Part shown: one piece after another, positions 31,650-44,989 of the stretch | How the letters are laid out: every line of letters starts with the position of its first letter | Position numbering within the stretch: the stretch's first letter is position 1 | Assembly: GCF_002994745.2 (NCBI RefSeq) | Contig: NC_037090.1 | Coordinates: 4,523,501 to 4,587,500 of the forward strand | DNA: 64,000 bases | DNA from: Rosa chinensis | Taxonomy: Eukaryota; Streptophyta; Magnoliopsida; Rosales; Rosaceae | Direction: 5' to 3' | The notes under the pieces: model-generated | What the model was told of the DNA's origin: nothing | Database searches by the model: none | The model's input: the letters and a program-made list of their open reading frames with translations, nothing else | Translations under genes and position numbers: made by a program

Positions 31650-33592
31650 GCATTAGGTGATGTATATGTAAATCAAACCCTGGCTAGGAAAGTGGACCAT
31701 CTAGTTTGTAGTTTTGTACTGAATCAGATCTAGTTTTAATCAAATTAGCAATTAAATTTGTTTACCCCAACAATAGATGTTTGGCTGAGTATGTCATGTT
31801 TTGAAGCCAAGCATGCCTAAGTAGCATATTATACTCCTTACCATTCAAAGAACAACCCCAAAAACATGGTCCAATGAGGGTAACCTTTCCAAACTTGACG
31901 GAAGCATATCGCCATTCTGCATTCCCCTTCTTCGACGGGTCATTGTACGAGTTTATTTGGTGACTAATGAGGCCATACTCGTTGAAGAATTAAAATGATG
32001 CCTCCTTCTAAAAGTCCTTCAAAAAAAAAAAAAAAAATTCTCCCAGATTCATCATAATCGGTAATTCAATATCCATGCCAACCAGATTGGAAAAGCTTTC
32101 CCCCTTACTCATACCAATATCTCCCTTGGCAACCGATAAAACCCCCCATTGGATTTGAAGAGAGTCAAGAGCACAAGAAGATGAAAAGCGCTTACAATAT
32201 CAGTTCAGCAATAAACAATCCGAATGTATTAATTGATTGCAGAGAAACAGGAGGGAATGAAAATAGAATTAACAAAAGTACTAGGCACACAACAAGGCAA
32301 GCACTTTTTCACTGAGAATGAGAAAGCGAGGAAGTGAGAAAACAGGGTTCTTGTTGACATTAACAAATCAATATGCATTCAAGTGTGAAGAAATGGAATA
32401 AAACATTCCAGTTCTGCACATTTTTTCTTTCTATTGTTAATAACCAGCTCATATCTTAATGATCTACTAAGCAACCTTTATTTCCAAAAAAAGAAAGAAA
32501 TGCTTATAGCTGTGGTTCTTATATATGTCATATTATAGCTGTGGCTCTTATACATGTCACATTATAGCTGTGGTTCTTATACATGTCATATTTTCCGTGC
32601 TAATCATCATGCTTCTTAGTAGCATTCTAACTTTAATCTACCAAAATACTACAACCAGTTAGAAGCGTATGCTCGCTCTCTCATCAATCAACAGGGTTGG
32701 AATTCAAACCCAACTCTCATTTTAATCTGGAAGAGTACCTATTTCAATAAAATCCAAATGCAGTAAATCTCCACAGTCAACACCAAACAAATTCATCATC
32801 ATCAATAGCAAAATACAGCTTCCTCCAAAATGCTGCTTGATCCATCTGCACAACGTCTCTCTTTTCCATCCATCCCAAATATTTCCTTTCTTTCTTCGAA
32901 CCTGAAACAGGAACTTTCCCTGGTCAATTTCGAGTATCACGCATTTTAGAGCATTCAAAATGAAATTTCAACACAAAGATGTATATCATAGTTATAACTC
33001 AAATTCCCGAAAATAAAATAAAAATAGAAAAGCTTTTTGCATAACCTAGGAAATCTTAATCTATTAGGCGTACTGGATGCATAACGAAGACCTTAAGAGT
33101 TCCAGACTGAACCCTCCCATCCCAGAAAGACAATGATGAACAGCGTATTCTTATCACTTGCATTTGAGAAATGGGTTGTTGCAATTTCCCCTTTAGGGTT
33201 GTCCTAAACCTGAAACCCCCTTGTTCAAATTGCTCCTCATGGTCCAATTCTTAAGACTGCAAGGAGGGAGACCCCTAAGAATGCAAACTCTTGCATGCTT
33301 TTCTGAGATTAGTCTGCTCCAAATATTGCACACTTTCCATCATCACCTATTAAAAATCCCAACTTTTAAGTAGAAGGAAGTTTTGGCACTGCTGGTTTTC
33401 TTTCTCAAAACCCAAGCATAGGAAAAAGGGAATGAAGGGAAGGTTCTCAAATTCGTTTCTGAAGTGTGAAATGCTCTCATGTCTCAAGCTTTTTCATATG
33501 AGTCAGGACAGGAATGACTAGCATTTTAAGTGGGTATCAGACGGTTCAAAGTGTTCAAATGCTTGATCAGTAAAACAGTAAAACTTGGTGGT
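31650..33592. other. Unit 2 copy of the RING-gene 3' flank, left part
   Basis: Matches 187-2117 with a few percent differences and short indels. No gene seen. It is cut at 33592 by a Copia element and resumes at 40651. Confidence 0.75.
32503..32589. repeat. 29-bp minisatellite, unit 2 copy
   Basis: Three units, as at 1033-1119, with a few substitutions. Confidence 0.75.
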
Positions 33593-33884
33593 TGTTGTAA
33601 ACTATTATGGCTATATCATGTAAATTGTTGTATATTAGAAGATGCTTTCCTAGTTTTAGGGGATCCATGTTTTAGGGAGGACTTTAAGGGTCCTTGTTTT
33701 ATGGAGGACTTTAGGCTATATGTTCCTTGTCTTCCACTATATATGTAGTCCATTTCTCATACATGGAAGAAGAGAAAAACAGAAAATACTACACCTATTA
33801 TCTGCATCTAAACTCTCTCTCTCTCTCTCAAGTTCTTTGAAGCAAAGCTCTCTCCATTTTCTGAAACACTTTCATTTTACAACA
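33593..33884 (+). repeat. 5' LTR of the decayed Copia
   Basis: 292 bases, TG to CA, with a CTCTCTCT run and TATATGTAG. Differs from 40354-40645 at about two positions. Confidence 0.92.
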
Positions 33885-34574
33885 CGTTATCAGCACGAAT
33901 AGCTCTAGGATTCGGATTGCAGATTGACAAGAGAAGAGGTGAATAACTCTTGGGTTGCAGAGAAGAGGCAGTTCATCATTCAATCAACATCACTCTACAA
34001 GCTCTACAACCAAGTAGGTTTTTCCAAACAAAAAACCTATTTTGCTGTTTCATTTTACCTTCTGATCTCTGTGTTCCAGTATTTATTTAAAATAGTATTT
34101 CAACTCCAAAATTCACCAAATTTTGTATGCTGGAGCCCTTATATGTTTAGTGCATCTCTGTAAATTTTCATATTTTTCTGGGTAGTTTTGCTTAGTGTTT
34201 CAGTTCGCTTTTCGACTGTTGTTCAGTAGGAACTGCAGTCACGATTTATGACTTTTGTTGAAGCATCTAGTTTAACTTAATCCTCTATGAGAGACACTTA
34301 CTTCTCTTGCATTATAATTGGCATGATTGAAAAAAAAGGAAGAGGAAAATCAATAGCTTTTATTTTAGCTATCAATTCATGTATATTGTGACAAATATCT
34401 ATATATACTTGTTTGGACTTTGTGATAATGATACATTTTTCCTTCATTATTTATTATAATAATGTTTTGTGGTGTTACCTGCTCATATTAAATTTAAATA
34501 TTTTACCCACTTAAATTCTTTGCATTAGAATATATATGTACGGAATGCAGGTACTTAACGAACCGGAAGTTCAC

Positions 34575-34672
34575 ACATAAACATTGAACCGGAAGTTCAC
34601 ACATAAACATTGAACCAAAAGTTCATACATAAATGTTGAACCAGAAGTTCACATGTATCGAACCTGTAGTTT
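34575..34672 (+). repeat. Short tandem repeats in the Copia leader
   Basis: About four units of 27-28 bases containing TTGAACC(G/A)GAAGTTCACA and CATAAA. Related GAACCAGTAGTTCATAC copies are at 35331-35385. They lie in the untranslated leader before gag. Confidence 0.7.
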
Positions 34673-35571
34673 CGACAACACTGAAAGATTATGAACCTTT
34701 CCAAGTAGGCTCATCCAACTAGATGCGATGTCTAGGTAAGATTCAATGAGGCTGTGTACTTAAGCGAGCCTCGCTCCACCTAAACCTCATCTTCTTACCT
34801 GGTCGTATTCAATTGGAATTACCGAAAGGACTAAGTAATAACTTTTCATTCCTTGGCAGACCAGCTTGAGCCCAGCAGGCCCATTTTCCTTCCGCAAGAC
34901 CGAGCAGCCCAACAGGCCTCACACACTATTTGACTAGTGCATGAAAGCCTGGGTCACGAGCTTGCAGCTAAGCCCCGTACGTAGGCTTTATTATCAATCC
35001 CACTCTTTCTTTGGTCCAGTAGAACCAAATAAAAGGAAAAATGATTTGATTCTACTGAGATTTGAACTCAGACAACGTCCATGTCATTATGGCTATTGTA
35101 ATAAATTCACCATATTTCATATGTGTAATTAATTGCCAGAAGCATTTATTCACATAATTGTGTGATAATTAATATGTTATTTTACTAGCATGCAATTAAT
35201 ATCTCAATTGATTTGTGATTTCCATTTATTCAAATTTGTGAGATATTATTTCAATTTGCTCTATTTAATATTATTGCGTTACTTGTCTAAATTTTCGCAC
35301 TAGAATATATGTGTAGAAAATGCAGGTACCTAATGAACTAGAAGTTATAAATGAACCAGTAGTTCATACACATATCTAACCTGTAGTTTCGATAATGTCA
35401 TTTAAGAAACTTGAAGTTTCCTTAATAAATTCACCACACATGATAAAACCAGTAGATTTTACGTGTTTAATCCGATTTTCCATACCATGTATAGAACCTA
35501 AAATTCCTATTAGTTGCTTATGGACGATATTACCCAAAGCACTAAGATTATTTGTTCATTTCCTGTAAGAC

Positions 35572-38500
35572 ATGTCAAATCTCAACAAACTTGACTTTGT
35601 TGCTTTGGAGGTTTCCGGAAGAAACTATCTAAAGTGGACTCAAGATGTGATAATTCATCTAACTGCAAAGAAGATGAGATCAATAATCATTGTTGACAAT
35701 GTCGCCAGAGAGGCTTTTAAGGCGAGTGCCATAATTTTCATAAAGAAACATATAGAGAAAGCACTCCAAACTGAGTATCCGATCAAGATGATGCACAAAC
35801 TCTTTGGGTCGCTCTGGAAGAGAGATTTAACCATTAAATGACCACTTTCTTGCCTGAAGCAAGATATGATTGGCAGAAGGGAAAATAACCCACATGACCG
35901 TCAGTCAGGTGGCCAAGGCCCAAGAGGCCAAGGAGCACGTAATCCAGCTCCACATGGCCAAGGCCCATGTAGTGAGAATTGTGATGCCCTAACTCAGCAA
36001 GCCTGAGTTGAAAGGAACACTGGTCTGGCTCGTCGCCACCAAAATTAGCATGATCTTTGTCATCGATGTGGAGGAATTGACTACTGGTCCCGCACCTGCT
36101 GTGCGATAGCCGAAGCAGTAGATGAGTATTACGCCAGTCGCGGAACTCGAAATACCAACTTTGATTAAGGGTCATTTTCTATATAAACCACACTAGAGAT
36201 CATGGATTTTCAGGCAAGTACTATACATACCGAGGATTAGAAACTCGAAGACATGGGTATGATTGGCCCCATGTGCCATATCTAATGAATGATGTTTCAA
36301 TTTTCGGATTTTGGTGATTTATGTTTTTCGATACTTTGGATTAAATGTGGTTTTGTTCGAATATATTTAATTCAATAAATTTATTTATACATGTGATCCA
36401 TTGAATTAAATAAATGAATAGGCATATTCAGTGGGGAAGTTTGTTGTTTGGCTAACAGTGCTATTACGCACACCATACTCCGAGATCGGATATGTTTCAA
36501 ACTTATTGTCTATGCATACCTCTGTGACAACCGTATCAGGCCGATCCAACCTGATAGAGGGCTATGGCAAAGCCCACTTTATGTTGTCCAATGGTACTGA
36601 ATTTACCATTAATGAGACCTTATATTCTCCATGTTCCAGAAGAACGTTATTGAGTATTAAGGATATTCGAACCAACGGTTATCACGTTGAAACCCCTGAG
36701 AAAAATGAGTGTAATATCTTTGCATAACCTCTGAATGTGCGGCCAGAAGCGTATATTGGAGAAATTGAAATTTGTTAGCCAGAAGCTAATCAATTCGAGC
36801 AACTACTTGCTATGGCATGACCATTTGGGACACCCAGGTCAAAGTATGATGCACCGCATCCTCAACTTATCACACGGGCATCCCCTTCTGAATAAGGGTC
36901 TTGTGTTTAGTAACACTTGCTCGTTAGGAATGTTAAACTCTAGACCATCGTGTGCAAAGACTAGTATATATACACACCATTTTTCTGCACAGAATGCAAG
37001 GAAAATTTGTGGACCTATCCAACCACCATGTAGACCATTTAAATATTTCATGGTTTTGGTTGATGTATCGACAAAGTGATCACATGTTACACTATTGTCC
37101 ACAAGAAAATGCTGCTTTTGCTAAACTCTCGCCCAGATCATGAAATTGTGGCTCAACACTCGGATTATCCCATAAAGTCCATAAGACTTGATAATACCGG
37201 AGAGTTTACATCGAAGTATTTCGATGATTATTGCATATCCTTTGGGATTGATGCTGAACATTTAGTTCCCTATGTTCACACCCAAGATGGTCTCGCAGAT
37301 AGAATCTTGGTAATGCGCACCAAGCTTCTAAATTCTGCATGGAGCTATGCAATCTTGCATGCAGCTACGTTGGTCCCGTTGAGGCCCACTGCTACCAACC
37401 TTACTCCGCATTACAGTTGGTGACTAGGTAGGAACCTGATGTTTCGCACTTACGCGCATTTGAGTATGTAGTCCGCGTGCCAATTGTGCCGTCACAACGT
37501 ACAAAATTGGGTCCTCAACAAAGGATGGGCGTGTATGTCGATTATGAATCTCATCCATTATATGCTCTTTAGAGCCCTTGACAGGCGATCTCTTTACCGC
37601 TAGATTTGCGGATTGTCACTTTGATGAGACAGTCTTCCCGCCGTTAGGGGGAGATAAGAACGTTACCGTTCCTGATGACCGACGTGAATTGACGTGGAAT
37701 GTCCCCACTATGTCTCATCTTGATCCCCGAACCGCACAATATGATAATGAAGTGCGGAGAATTATAGATCTACAGAGTATAGCCCAAAATATGCCAGATG
37801 CTTTCTCTGATCTAGCTAAAGTGACGAGATCATATATACCTGCTACAAATGTGCCTGCAAGGATAGACGTCCCTGAAGGATGTGTCGTCCCAGATGGATG
37901 AGGTACGACCATGGCGGCTAACCAGTCATATGTCCCTGCCCAGAAGTGAGGTAGACCATTAGGTTCGAAGGATTCTTATCCCTAGAAGAGGGTAAACTTG
38001 GCACAAATGAATCCTCTTGACATCGCAATCTCAAACCTATTCATCTCATGAGGTAAATCCGGATTATGGGTCTGTCCTAGAAGAGATGATGTTGGGGGAC
38101 GCTCTAACATTTGAACCCACTCCCAAGAATAGAGAAATCTTGGTAAATTTTGTGAGATTTGGAATTGGAATGAGATTATCATTGATGATATATTAGTATT
38201 TGCGGTGGCCACCGAAACTATAATATGCGATGATCTCGAACCTTGCTTTGTTGATCAATATCAATGAAAAGACGACTGGCCAAAAAGGAAATAAGCAATC
38301 CAGGTCAAATTAGATTCCTTGACAAAGAGAAAGGTGTTTTGGGCCTGTTGTTCCTACACCTTCCCATGTTAAACCTGTAGAATTTAAATGGGTATTTATA
38401 AGGAAGCGTAATGAGAAAAACGAGATTGTGATACACAAAGCTCGTCTAGTAGCGCAAGAATTTTCTCAATGCCCTGTGATTGATTACGAGGAGGCGTATT

Positions 38501-39800
38501 CTCCCATAATGGACGTCATAACGTTCCACTACCTTATCAGTTTGGTAGTTTCCGAAAAACTGAATATGCAGCTTATGAATGTGGTCATAACTTATCTCTA
38601 GGGGGATCATAATACAGAGATATACCTGAAAGTTCCTGAAGGACTTAAGGTACCCAATGCAAATAGTTCTAGACCACGGAACGTGTTCTCCATTAGTTTT
38701 GAGGTGTTCACTTTATGGATTGAACCAATGTAGACGGAGGTGGTATAACCGTCTAAGTGAATATTTGATCGGGATGGGATATGTGAATAATAAACTATGT
38801 CCATGCGTGTTTATTAAGGAAACAAGTTCCTGGTTTGCAATTATAGCGGTCTATGTCAATGACATGAATTTGATTGATACTCCTGAAGAGATCAAGGAAA
38901 CTGCAAAGCACCTGAAGTTGGAATTTGAGGTGAAAGGCCTTGGGAGAACAAATTATTGTCTCGACCTGGAGCCCGAGCACAGTGCAGATGAAATTTTGGT
39001 CCAAATTACATCCAGAAGATGTTAAGATGCTTTAATGAGGATAAAAGCAAGCACACCCATGGTCGTCTGAAGCCTAGAGAGAATCGTATCGTCCTGCATA
39101 TGATAATGAAGAGATATTGGTGCCAGAAGTCCCATATCTAAGTGCAATAGGCGCATTATTGTACTTGGCTTAATGCTCAAGACAAGACATCTCATTCGAT
39201 GTGAACTTGTTAGCTAGATATAGCTCTGCGCCAACACGCCACCACTGCAATGGCATAAAAGACATTTTTCGCTACCGTAGAGGTACGGCGGACATGGGCT
39301 TATAGTATCCCTATGCATCAAGGAATTGATCAAACCCATTTGATCCTTAGAATGAGCCTTGTTGGATATGCTGATACAGACTATCTATCAGACCCGCACA
39401 AGGCGCGTTCCCAAACTGGTTATGTCTTTACCATTGGGAATACTGCAATTTCTTGGAGGTCTATGAAACAGACCCTTGTTGCTAACTCTTCGAATCATGC
39501 TGAGATTCTAGCCCTTCACGACGCAATACGTGAATGTATATGGTTGAGAGCCATCACAAAGCATGTTCAAAGCACATGTGGACTGCATTCCACCACTGAT
39601 GAACCAACCACTACCCACGAGGATAATGCTACTTGCATCGAGTAAATGAAGACAGGTTACATCAAAGGAGACAAGACCAAACATATTGCACCAAAGTTTT
39701 TCTTCAATAAGCAACAACAGGAGCATCAGAAGATTGAGGTCAAGTAGATTCAATCTGAAGACAATCGTGCAGACCTCTTCACTAAGTCACTACCAAAGTC
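35572..39800 (+). pseudogene. Degenerate gag-pol of the 7-kb Copia
   Basis: Recognisable pieces in Copia order, spread over all frames: gag start MSNLNKLDFVALEVSGRNYL (35572-35841); a damaged zinc knuckle CHRCGGIDYWSRTC near 36060; integrase LLWHDHLGHPGQSMMHRI (36800-36850); RT pieces near 38400-39020 with the catalytic box changed to YVNDMN; and RNase H YADTDYLSD with SWRSMKQTLVANSSNHAEI (39313-39645). Several stops and frameshifts lie between them, and the RT box has lost an aspartate. The proteins could not work. Confidence 0.8.
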
Positions 39801-39848
39801 TACATTCCAAAAGCATGTACAAGGTATCTAAATTACCTAACATGTAAT

Positions 39849-40310
39849 TTTCAGGGGGAGTTGAATCAGGGGAGTATCCAGAAGCATACCCACTTGACCA
39901 TCGTGTACTCTTTTGTCCTTCGTCCAGGGTTATTTTGTCCCACTGGGTTTTATTACCTGGCAAGGTTTTAACGAGGCACATCTTTAGCATGGTCGCCCCA
40001 CTTATACTACATCCTGAAGATGTTTTGATTCAACATATATGCATTTGCTCATCTTTTCCCTTCGACCACGGGTTTTTCCCACTGGGTTTACCGGGCAAGG
40101 TTTTGGTGTAGCAACTCTAAATGCATCCCTCTCGTAGACATACTACCTACTTATGATGTTAATAAGAAGACTCCACTTATCTCCGAAGCTGTGATATTAT
40201 TACTCCACACTCATGCGCGTTGTGCTCTTTTTCTCCTTCGACCAAGGTTGTTTTTTCCCACAGGGTTTTTATTACTTGGCAAGGTTTTTGACGAGGCAAC
40301 TTAAAAGCGC
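39849..40310 (+). repeat. Imperfect repeats in the Copia 3' untranslated region
   Basis: Three copies of a block reading roughly CCCACTGGGTTT, then GGCAAGGTTTT, then ACGAGGCA or a variant, near 39938-39978, 40078-40110 and 40256-40302. A purine tract CAGGGGGAG at 39852 precedes them, resembling the final tract before the LTR. Confidence 0.7.
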
Positions 40311-40353
40311 ACAGCCTAGGCAACACTATTGACATGAAATATCCAAGGGGGAG

Positions 40354-40645
40354 TGTTGTAAACTATTATGGCTATATCATGTAAATTGTTGTATATTAGA
40401 AGATGCTTTCCTAGTTTTAGGGGATCCATGTTTTAGGGAGGACTTTAAGGGCCCTTGTTTTATGGAGGACTTTAGACTATATGTTCCTTGTCTTCCACTA
40501 TATATGTAGTCCATTTCTCATACATGGAAGAAGAGAAAAACAGAAAATACTACACCTATTATCTGCATCTAAACTCTCTCTCTCTCTCTCAAGTTCTTTG
40601 AAGCAAAGCTCTCTCCATTTTCTGAAACACTTTCATTTTACAACA
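40354..40645 (+). repeat. 3' LTR of the decayed Copia
   Basis: 292 bases nearly identical to the 5' LTR, followed by the GTGGT target copy. Confidence 0.92.
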
Positions 40646-40650
40646 GTGGT

Positions 40651-41408
40651 GACCATTTGTTTCAAACTAGTAACCATTAACAGAAATAACTATCCTGTAG
40701 TGAGAAAATGAAAAATAGCGTAGCAATGCAACTATAATGAGCAAACCTTTTCAGACTAGCTAGCCAAACACAATTCACTGGGAAGAAGCCAAAGAAAAAG
40801 AAGAGAAAAAACTGATACACAGGCACAGTAATGGGTTCTGCATCCATCTCGTGCTCAACCAAAAGAGCATGAATGAGAGGCTAATCTTACTATGATGGTA
40901 TGGAGCATAAACTTAAATGATGGACAAATGCCAAAACCACCCCTACTTAACAGTGAAAATGTATGACAATGTTCTATTACATTTCAAGCTCTCCATCCCA
41001 AATTATGTGCAAACAAAAGCAATTATGCTAGAGTCTAGTAAGCAGTACTACGCACTGTGAAAGGGTTTTCAGAATTATGATACACAATCAATATATAATA
41101 GAATTATGTGAACACGATCTTTAATTTAGGGTTCTGAAGAGAATTGAAGCTCAGGGGCTAGGATTGATAGCATTTAAATTTTTAATGTCTGCATATGAGT
41201 ATTCATACTCAAAATTGTAATTCGATGTTCTGCTGCTCAGCTCTTAAATTACCTATTTAGTGTAATAATACCATGTGATCAAATTAAGCTTTAACTGATG
41301 TATTTACATTGATCGTGGTCTTAGGTTTAACTAATTAAGAAACAGATACAAATATGTCTAATGAAAAGCCAAGGTACCTTCCCATCAAAAGCTATCTTCC
41401 TTTTGCAA
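40651..41408. other. Unit 2 copy of the RING-gene 3' flank, right part
   Basis: Matches about 2118-2951 with a deletion of about 100 bases relative to unit 1. Several percent different. No gene seen. Confidence 0.7.
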
Positions 41409-43972
41409 TCAAATCCTAGGAATTGCAAAGTTCTTCACCACCTCACGGCAGAAGGGACACCGCATGTTCTGATGCTGAATCTTTTCTGCACATGGTGAGC
41501 AAATAAGATGACCGCAGGGAACAAAGGCAGTGTCAACTCTATGACCAAAACAAATGGTGCAGTCATCTTCGGGCAAAGGTGGTGCAGAAGGCTGTAAAGA
41601 TGTCTGTCCAAAATGGTCCAATGAAGCTTTGAGTGCCATCTCTATATCAGAGGGATCAAAGCCATCATCCACCACAGAACCCAAACCAATAGCCTGAAAC
41701 ATTCAAACAAACAAAAGATGGCGTGTAAGAAGATTATAATCACCATTCCTCTTTCTATTAGTGAGAAGTCACTAATCACCATTGAAGGCTGTGAAGATGG
41801 CTGTCCAAAATGGTCCAGTGAAGCTTTGAGTGCCATCTCTATATCCGAGAGATCAAAGCCATCATCCACCACAGAACCCAAACCAATAGCCTGAAATATT
41901 CAAACAAACAAAAGACGACATATAAGAAGCATATAATCACCATTCCACTCTCTATTAGTGAAAAGTCACTAATCACCATTCCTTTCTGTAAGTGTAACAG
42001 TATCACTAATGACTAATCACCATGATCAGTTTCTAATAGAGATCCCCTGTTGATATTTGCACCTAATCTTGCTCTGCTAATTTGAGTTATGTAAACTCAT
42101 ATAATTTCAGTTTTTGAAATAGTTTTTAATACGAATGGTCATAGAAAACACATCTGATGAGTATTTAGAATCGACCTAGATTTTCCCACCCAGTAATTAG
42201 ATGTTGATGACTTTGCCATGATAAAAGTAGATTCAATGATTTCTAACAGATTGAGATTGTTATTTTAAATATAGTTCATCCCACCAAATTGGTATAAAGC
42301 CTATCTAACTATCAAATTCTAAAAGCCAATTTATCTGTTTCAGAATTACAAAAGAAATGACCCAAAGAACTTTCAGATTCCAAAATGTATAATCAAAACT
42401 TTGATTAATGCAGTGAGAGTGTGAGACTACTGATAGAGTTTTAAATTGAATTGCCTAGATTTCAAAAGGTTATGTTTTCCAACCGGATTCTATCACTGAA
42501 TGCTGATGCACTATCAGGTGGTGAATCGTGAAAAATGCAGCAAGTCAAAAGTGGACTTAATAATTTCCCACAGATAGACAGCTTGTTGCATAAAATATCA
42601 TAAGTCGAATCCCACACAAAACGTATCATTGAGTAAAGTGCCCCCTGCGGCCTATGCACTCAATCTAAAGAGACATAAAGACCATCTGAATATTCTAATA
42701 ACAAAACAAATTGATTCATCAAGGGCTTTGTCAATGTGATGAGAAATGACCTTCTCAATACCATGAGTAGTAGTACCAAAAGGAACAAAATAACCCATGA
42801 CATTAATTTTAAGAGCCAAAATCTTTTTCCAGATTTAATAAGGATATTATCAGCTCATCCTGATCAGTTAATTTCATTGAGTCATGACTCTAAGAACTTT
42901 CAGCTACTAAAATTTTAAAATGTAAAAGTGTTCAACAGCTTCAGATTGTTCAAAAGAACTAACTATAGTGTACTGGGAGTGTGAGACTACTGAGTTTTAA
43001 ATTGAATTACCTCATTTAACTGGTTGCAAAACCAGTAGAATATCTCTTTGCTACCCAAATATGGAGGTTCTGCTGGTTCCAGCAAGGAAGCTACAAAAGG
43101 TAAATAAATATATAACCAAACTGTATGTAACAGAAAACAGAACAATCAAAATTTATTCTAACTAACTCTCCAATCCATCTTTGATCCGTAACACAGATCC
43201 TTCCTGCTTGAAAGTAGCCTTGCCCCATGCGAAATACACATCTGGTTCCTTGCCCTGGACATTCATTCGACTCTTGCCACCATAAAATATAGCAATCCCA
43301 CGATTTTTGACTGAAAAGGTAGCCCAAACGTTGAATCTCCCCACAGAGCTTGAAGTGTACAAAAACTCGCCTTCAACTTCTTTATAACCAAGCTTAACTA
43401 AGGCGTCCATTGTCTCAATGCCTCTTCCAATGTCATTATCTCGAAAAATTTCAGCTGAAAAGAAAAACAGTAGAATCATGGAAAACTCTAATTATTTTCT
43501 AGCTATGAAAATGAAAACAATAAAAGCATAGAGCAAGGATAAAAACCTCCATTCTTAAGCAACAACTCAATCATATCGGTGTGCTGGTTCCTTATTGCAC
43601 ACTCCAACAGCCGGAACCCACACTCAGGACCTAAAGGATATGAAAAAATTGTAAATATCCTATATAGGTTTCTATCAAAGCAAACATATGATTACAATCA
43701 ATCAAGCATAAACTGACAGTAGTTATTGGCAGTTTTGTCGCATTGAAGGCCCTTTGAAGTATCTGCATATTCCTTTGGAGTCAATGATGCCCCTCTAAAA
43801 CACTGAAGTTCATATTTTAATTAGAAAAAAAAAAATTCTCCAAAGTCAAGAAACTGAACTAATAAACTAGATTTCTAACTACCTTTCTTTTAGACACGAT
43901 GTTGTGTTTTAAAGCACAGCTTTTGAACCACATTTTGATATCCTGCTCCGAAATGAATCGCATATCAATCAT
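41409..43972 (-). CDS. Ankyrin/UIM-like/RING E3 ubiquitin ligase, unit 2 copy
   Basis: The same seven exons fit: 43883-43972, 43718-43802, 43547-43630, 43167-43454, 43011-43090, 41780-41890 and 41409-41693, again 1023 bases and 340 residues. Exons 1-6 look identical in protein to the unit 1 gene. The last exon carries nine changes, including Leu to Pro in the UIM-like helix (DGFDPSDIEMALK) and HQNMRCPFCREVVKN in place of HQNLLCPFCHEVVEN. All eight C3HC4 zinc ligands are kept. The Pro at the helix start could weaken ubiquitin binding by the second UIM-like segment, while the first is unchanged. The frame is intact, so both copies may be expressed; the Copia element at 33593-40645 lies downstream of this gene. 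Confidence 0.7.
41575..41890 (-). repeat. Tandem exon duplication in the unit 2 RING gene
   Basis: Counterpart of 3118-3433: exon copies at 41575-41693 and 41780-41890. The upstream copy is identical to unit 1; the downstream copy is not. Confidence 0.8.
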
Positions 43973-44737
43973 AGTAAAACCACACAATTACAAACTTGAA
44001 TCAAAAACTGGTTTGACAAACCTTAATCAATCTGAGTTTGTAGACTCACACAATTACAAAATTGAATCATGAACTAGTTAGCCAAACTTTAATCAATCCG
44101 TGTTTGCAAAATCACACAATTAGAAACTTCGAATCATAAACTAGTTCGACAAAACCTAACCAATCCGATTCAGACACACAATTACAGAGAGCCTTGGACT
44201 AGTTCCTGAGTGTCACACACTAGTAGGAGGTACGAGGGAGCTCACCACCAGTTGTCGACGACGGCGCGCACGCCTGGGAGTTCACCTCGATATGCGGCTC
44301 AGCTCAGCGAAGATTTTCGAGTGCGGAGAATGTCGAGGCAATTTTCTCACAAAAATAAAATGGGGGGAATATCGAGAGTTTGTTTGTTTTGTTGGCCATA
44401 CTACGTCATGCCGTATCCAATTCAAATGTGTCGTTAGAAAAAGAGATTTGTTCCCACTATATTTAATAAACCTAATTAATTAAAAGGTGTTGACTTGTTT
44501 GAGTAAAAAGAAAAGGAAATATACAAACTAACGAATTAATATATCATTATACATTATAAGATATTAATAAATAGTTTTCCTCATGATAATTACAGTAACA
44601 AACTAACGAATTAAGCGAAAGAGATGGTGAGAGGGCCTCCGAAACTTGCGGAGCGACTCGGTAAGACGAAACCTAGGTTTCGGTATGGCGGCGGGGAGTC
44701 TTGTGCTCTCCTAACCAAGGAGAGGCGAGACAACGGC
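43973..44737. other. Upstream flank of the unit 2 RING gene
   Basis: Nearly identical to 5516-6025 joined to 7346-7606 of unit 1. It contains the empty TTAATTAA target at about 44474-44483 and the 66-base minisatellite. A short open stretch starts ATGGTGAGAGGGCC at 44624, shared with 7494; similarity to unit 1 stops at 44737. Confidence 0.65.
43981..44184. repeat. 66-bp minisatellite, unit 2 copy
   Basis: CACACAATTA recurs at 43981, 44047, 44113 and 44175, the same spacing as in unit 1. Confidence 0.85.
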
Positions 44738-44989
44738 ACCTATTCTCTGCAATTCTCTCCCTCTCTTTCACTCTATCAACAACAGAAACGCAGAGATCAG
44801 CCAAGAATGAAGGAAGGGAAAAAGGATCACTTCTATCACCTCACCGCGTTTTATACCCAGGCCAAACGGCAAACCGCAATTAATCAAAGAATGGAGAGTA
44901 AAACCGTAATTTCACAATTCGGCTCGGCTGGAGCCGGTACTGTTCATAAGCCGATAAACAGTTAACTGAGAATTAGAAGATTATAAATT

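Larger units (their letters stand above)
33593..40645 (+). mobile_element. Copia LTR retrotransposon with decayed interior, 7053 bp
   Basis: LTRs of 292 bases at 33593-33884 and 40354-40645 run TGTTGTAAAC to TTACAACA. The target GTGGT is duplicated (33588-33592, 40646-40650), and unit 1 has the empty site at about 2115. The 5' LTR is followed by CGTTATCAGCACGA (33885 on), the primer-site region seen in many plant Copia elements. The purine tract AAGGGGGAG precedes the 3' LTR. I count only two differences between the LTRs, yet the coding interior is full of stops and frame changes. Confidence 0.92.

Noticed and set aside
44624..44965. Open frame starting ATGGTGAGAGGGCC in unit 2
   Set aside because: The shared part with unit 1 ends at 44737 and the continuation differs in each unit; no domain. 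At most a broken first exon of an unknown gene.
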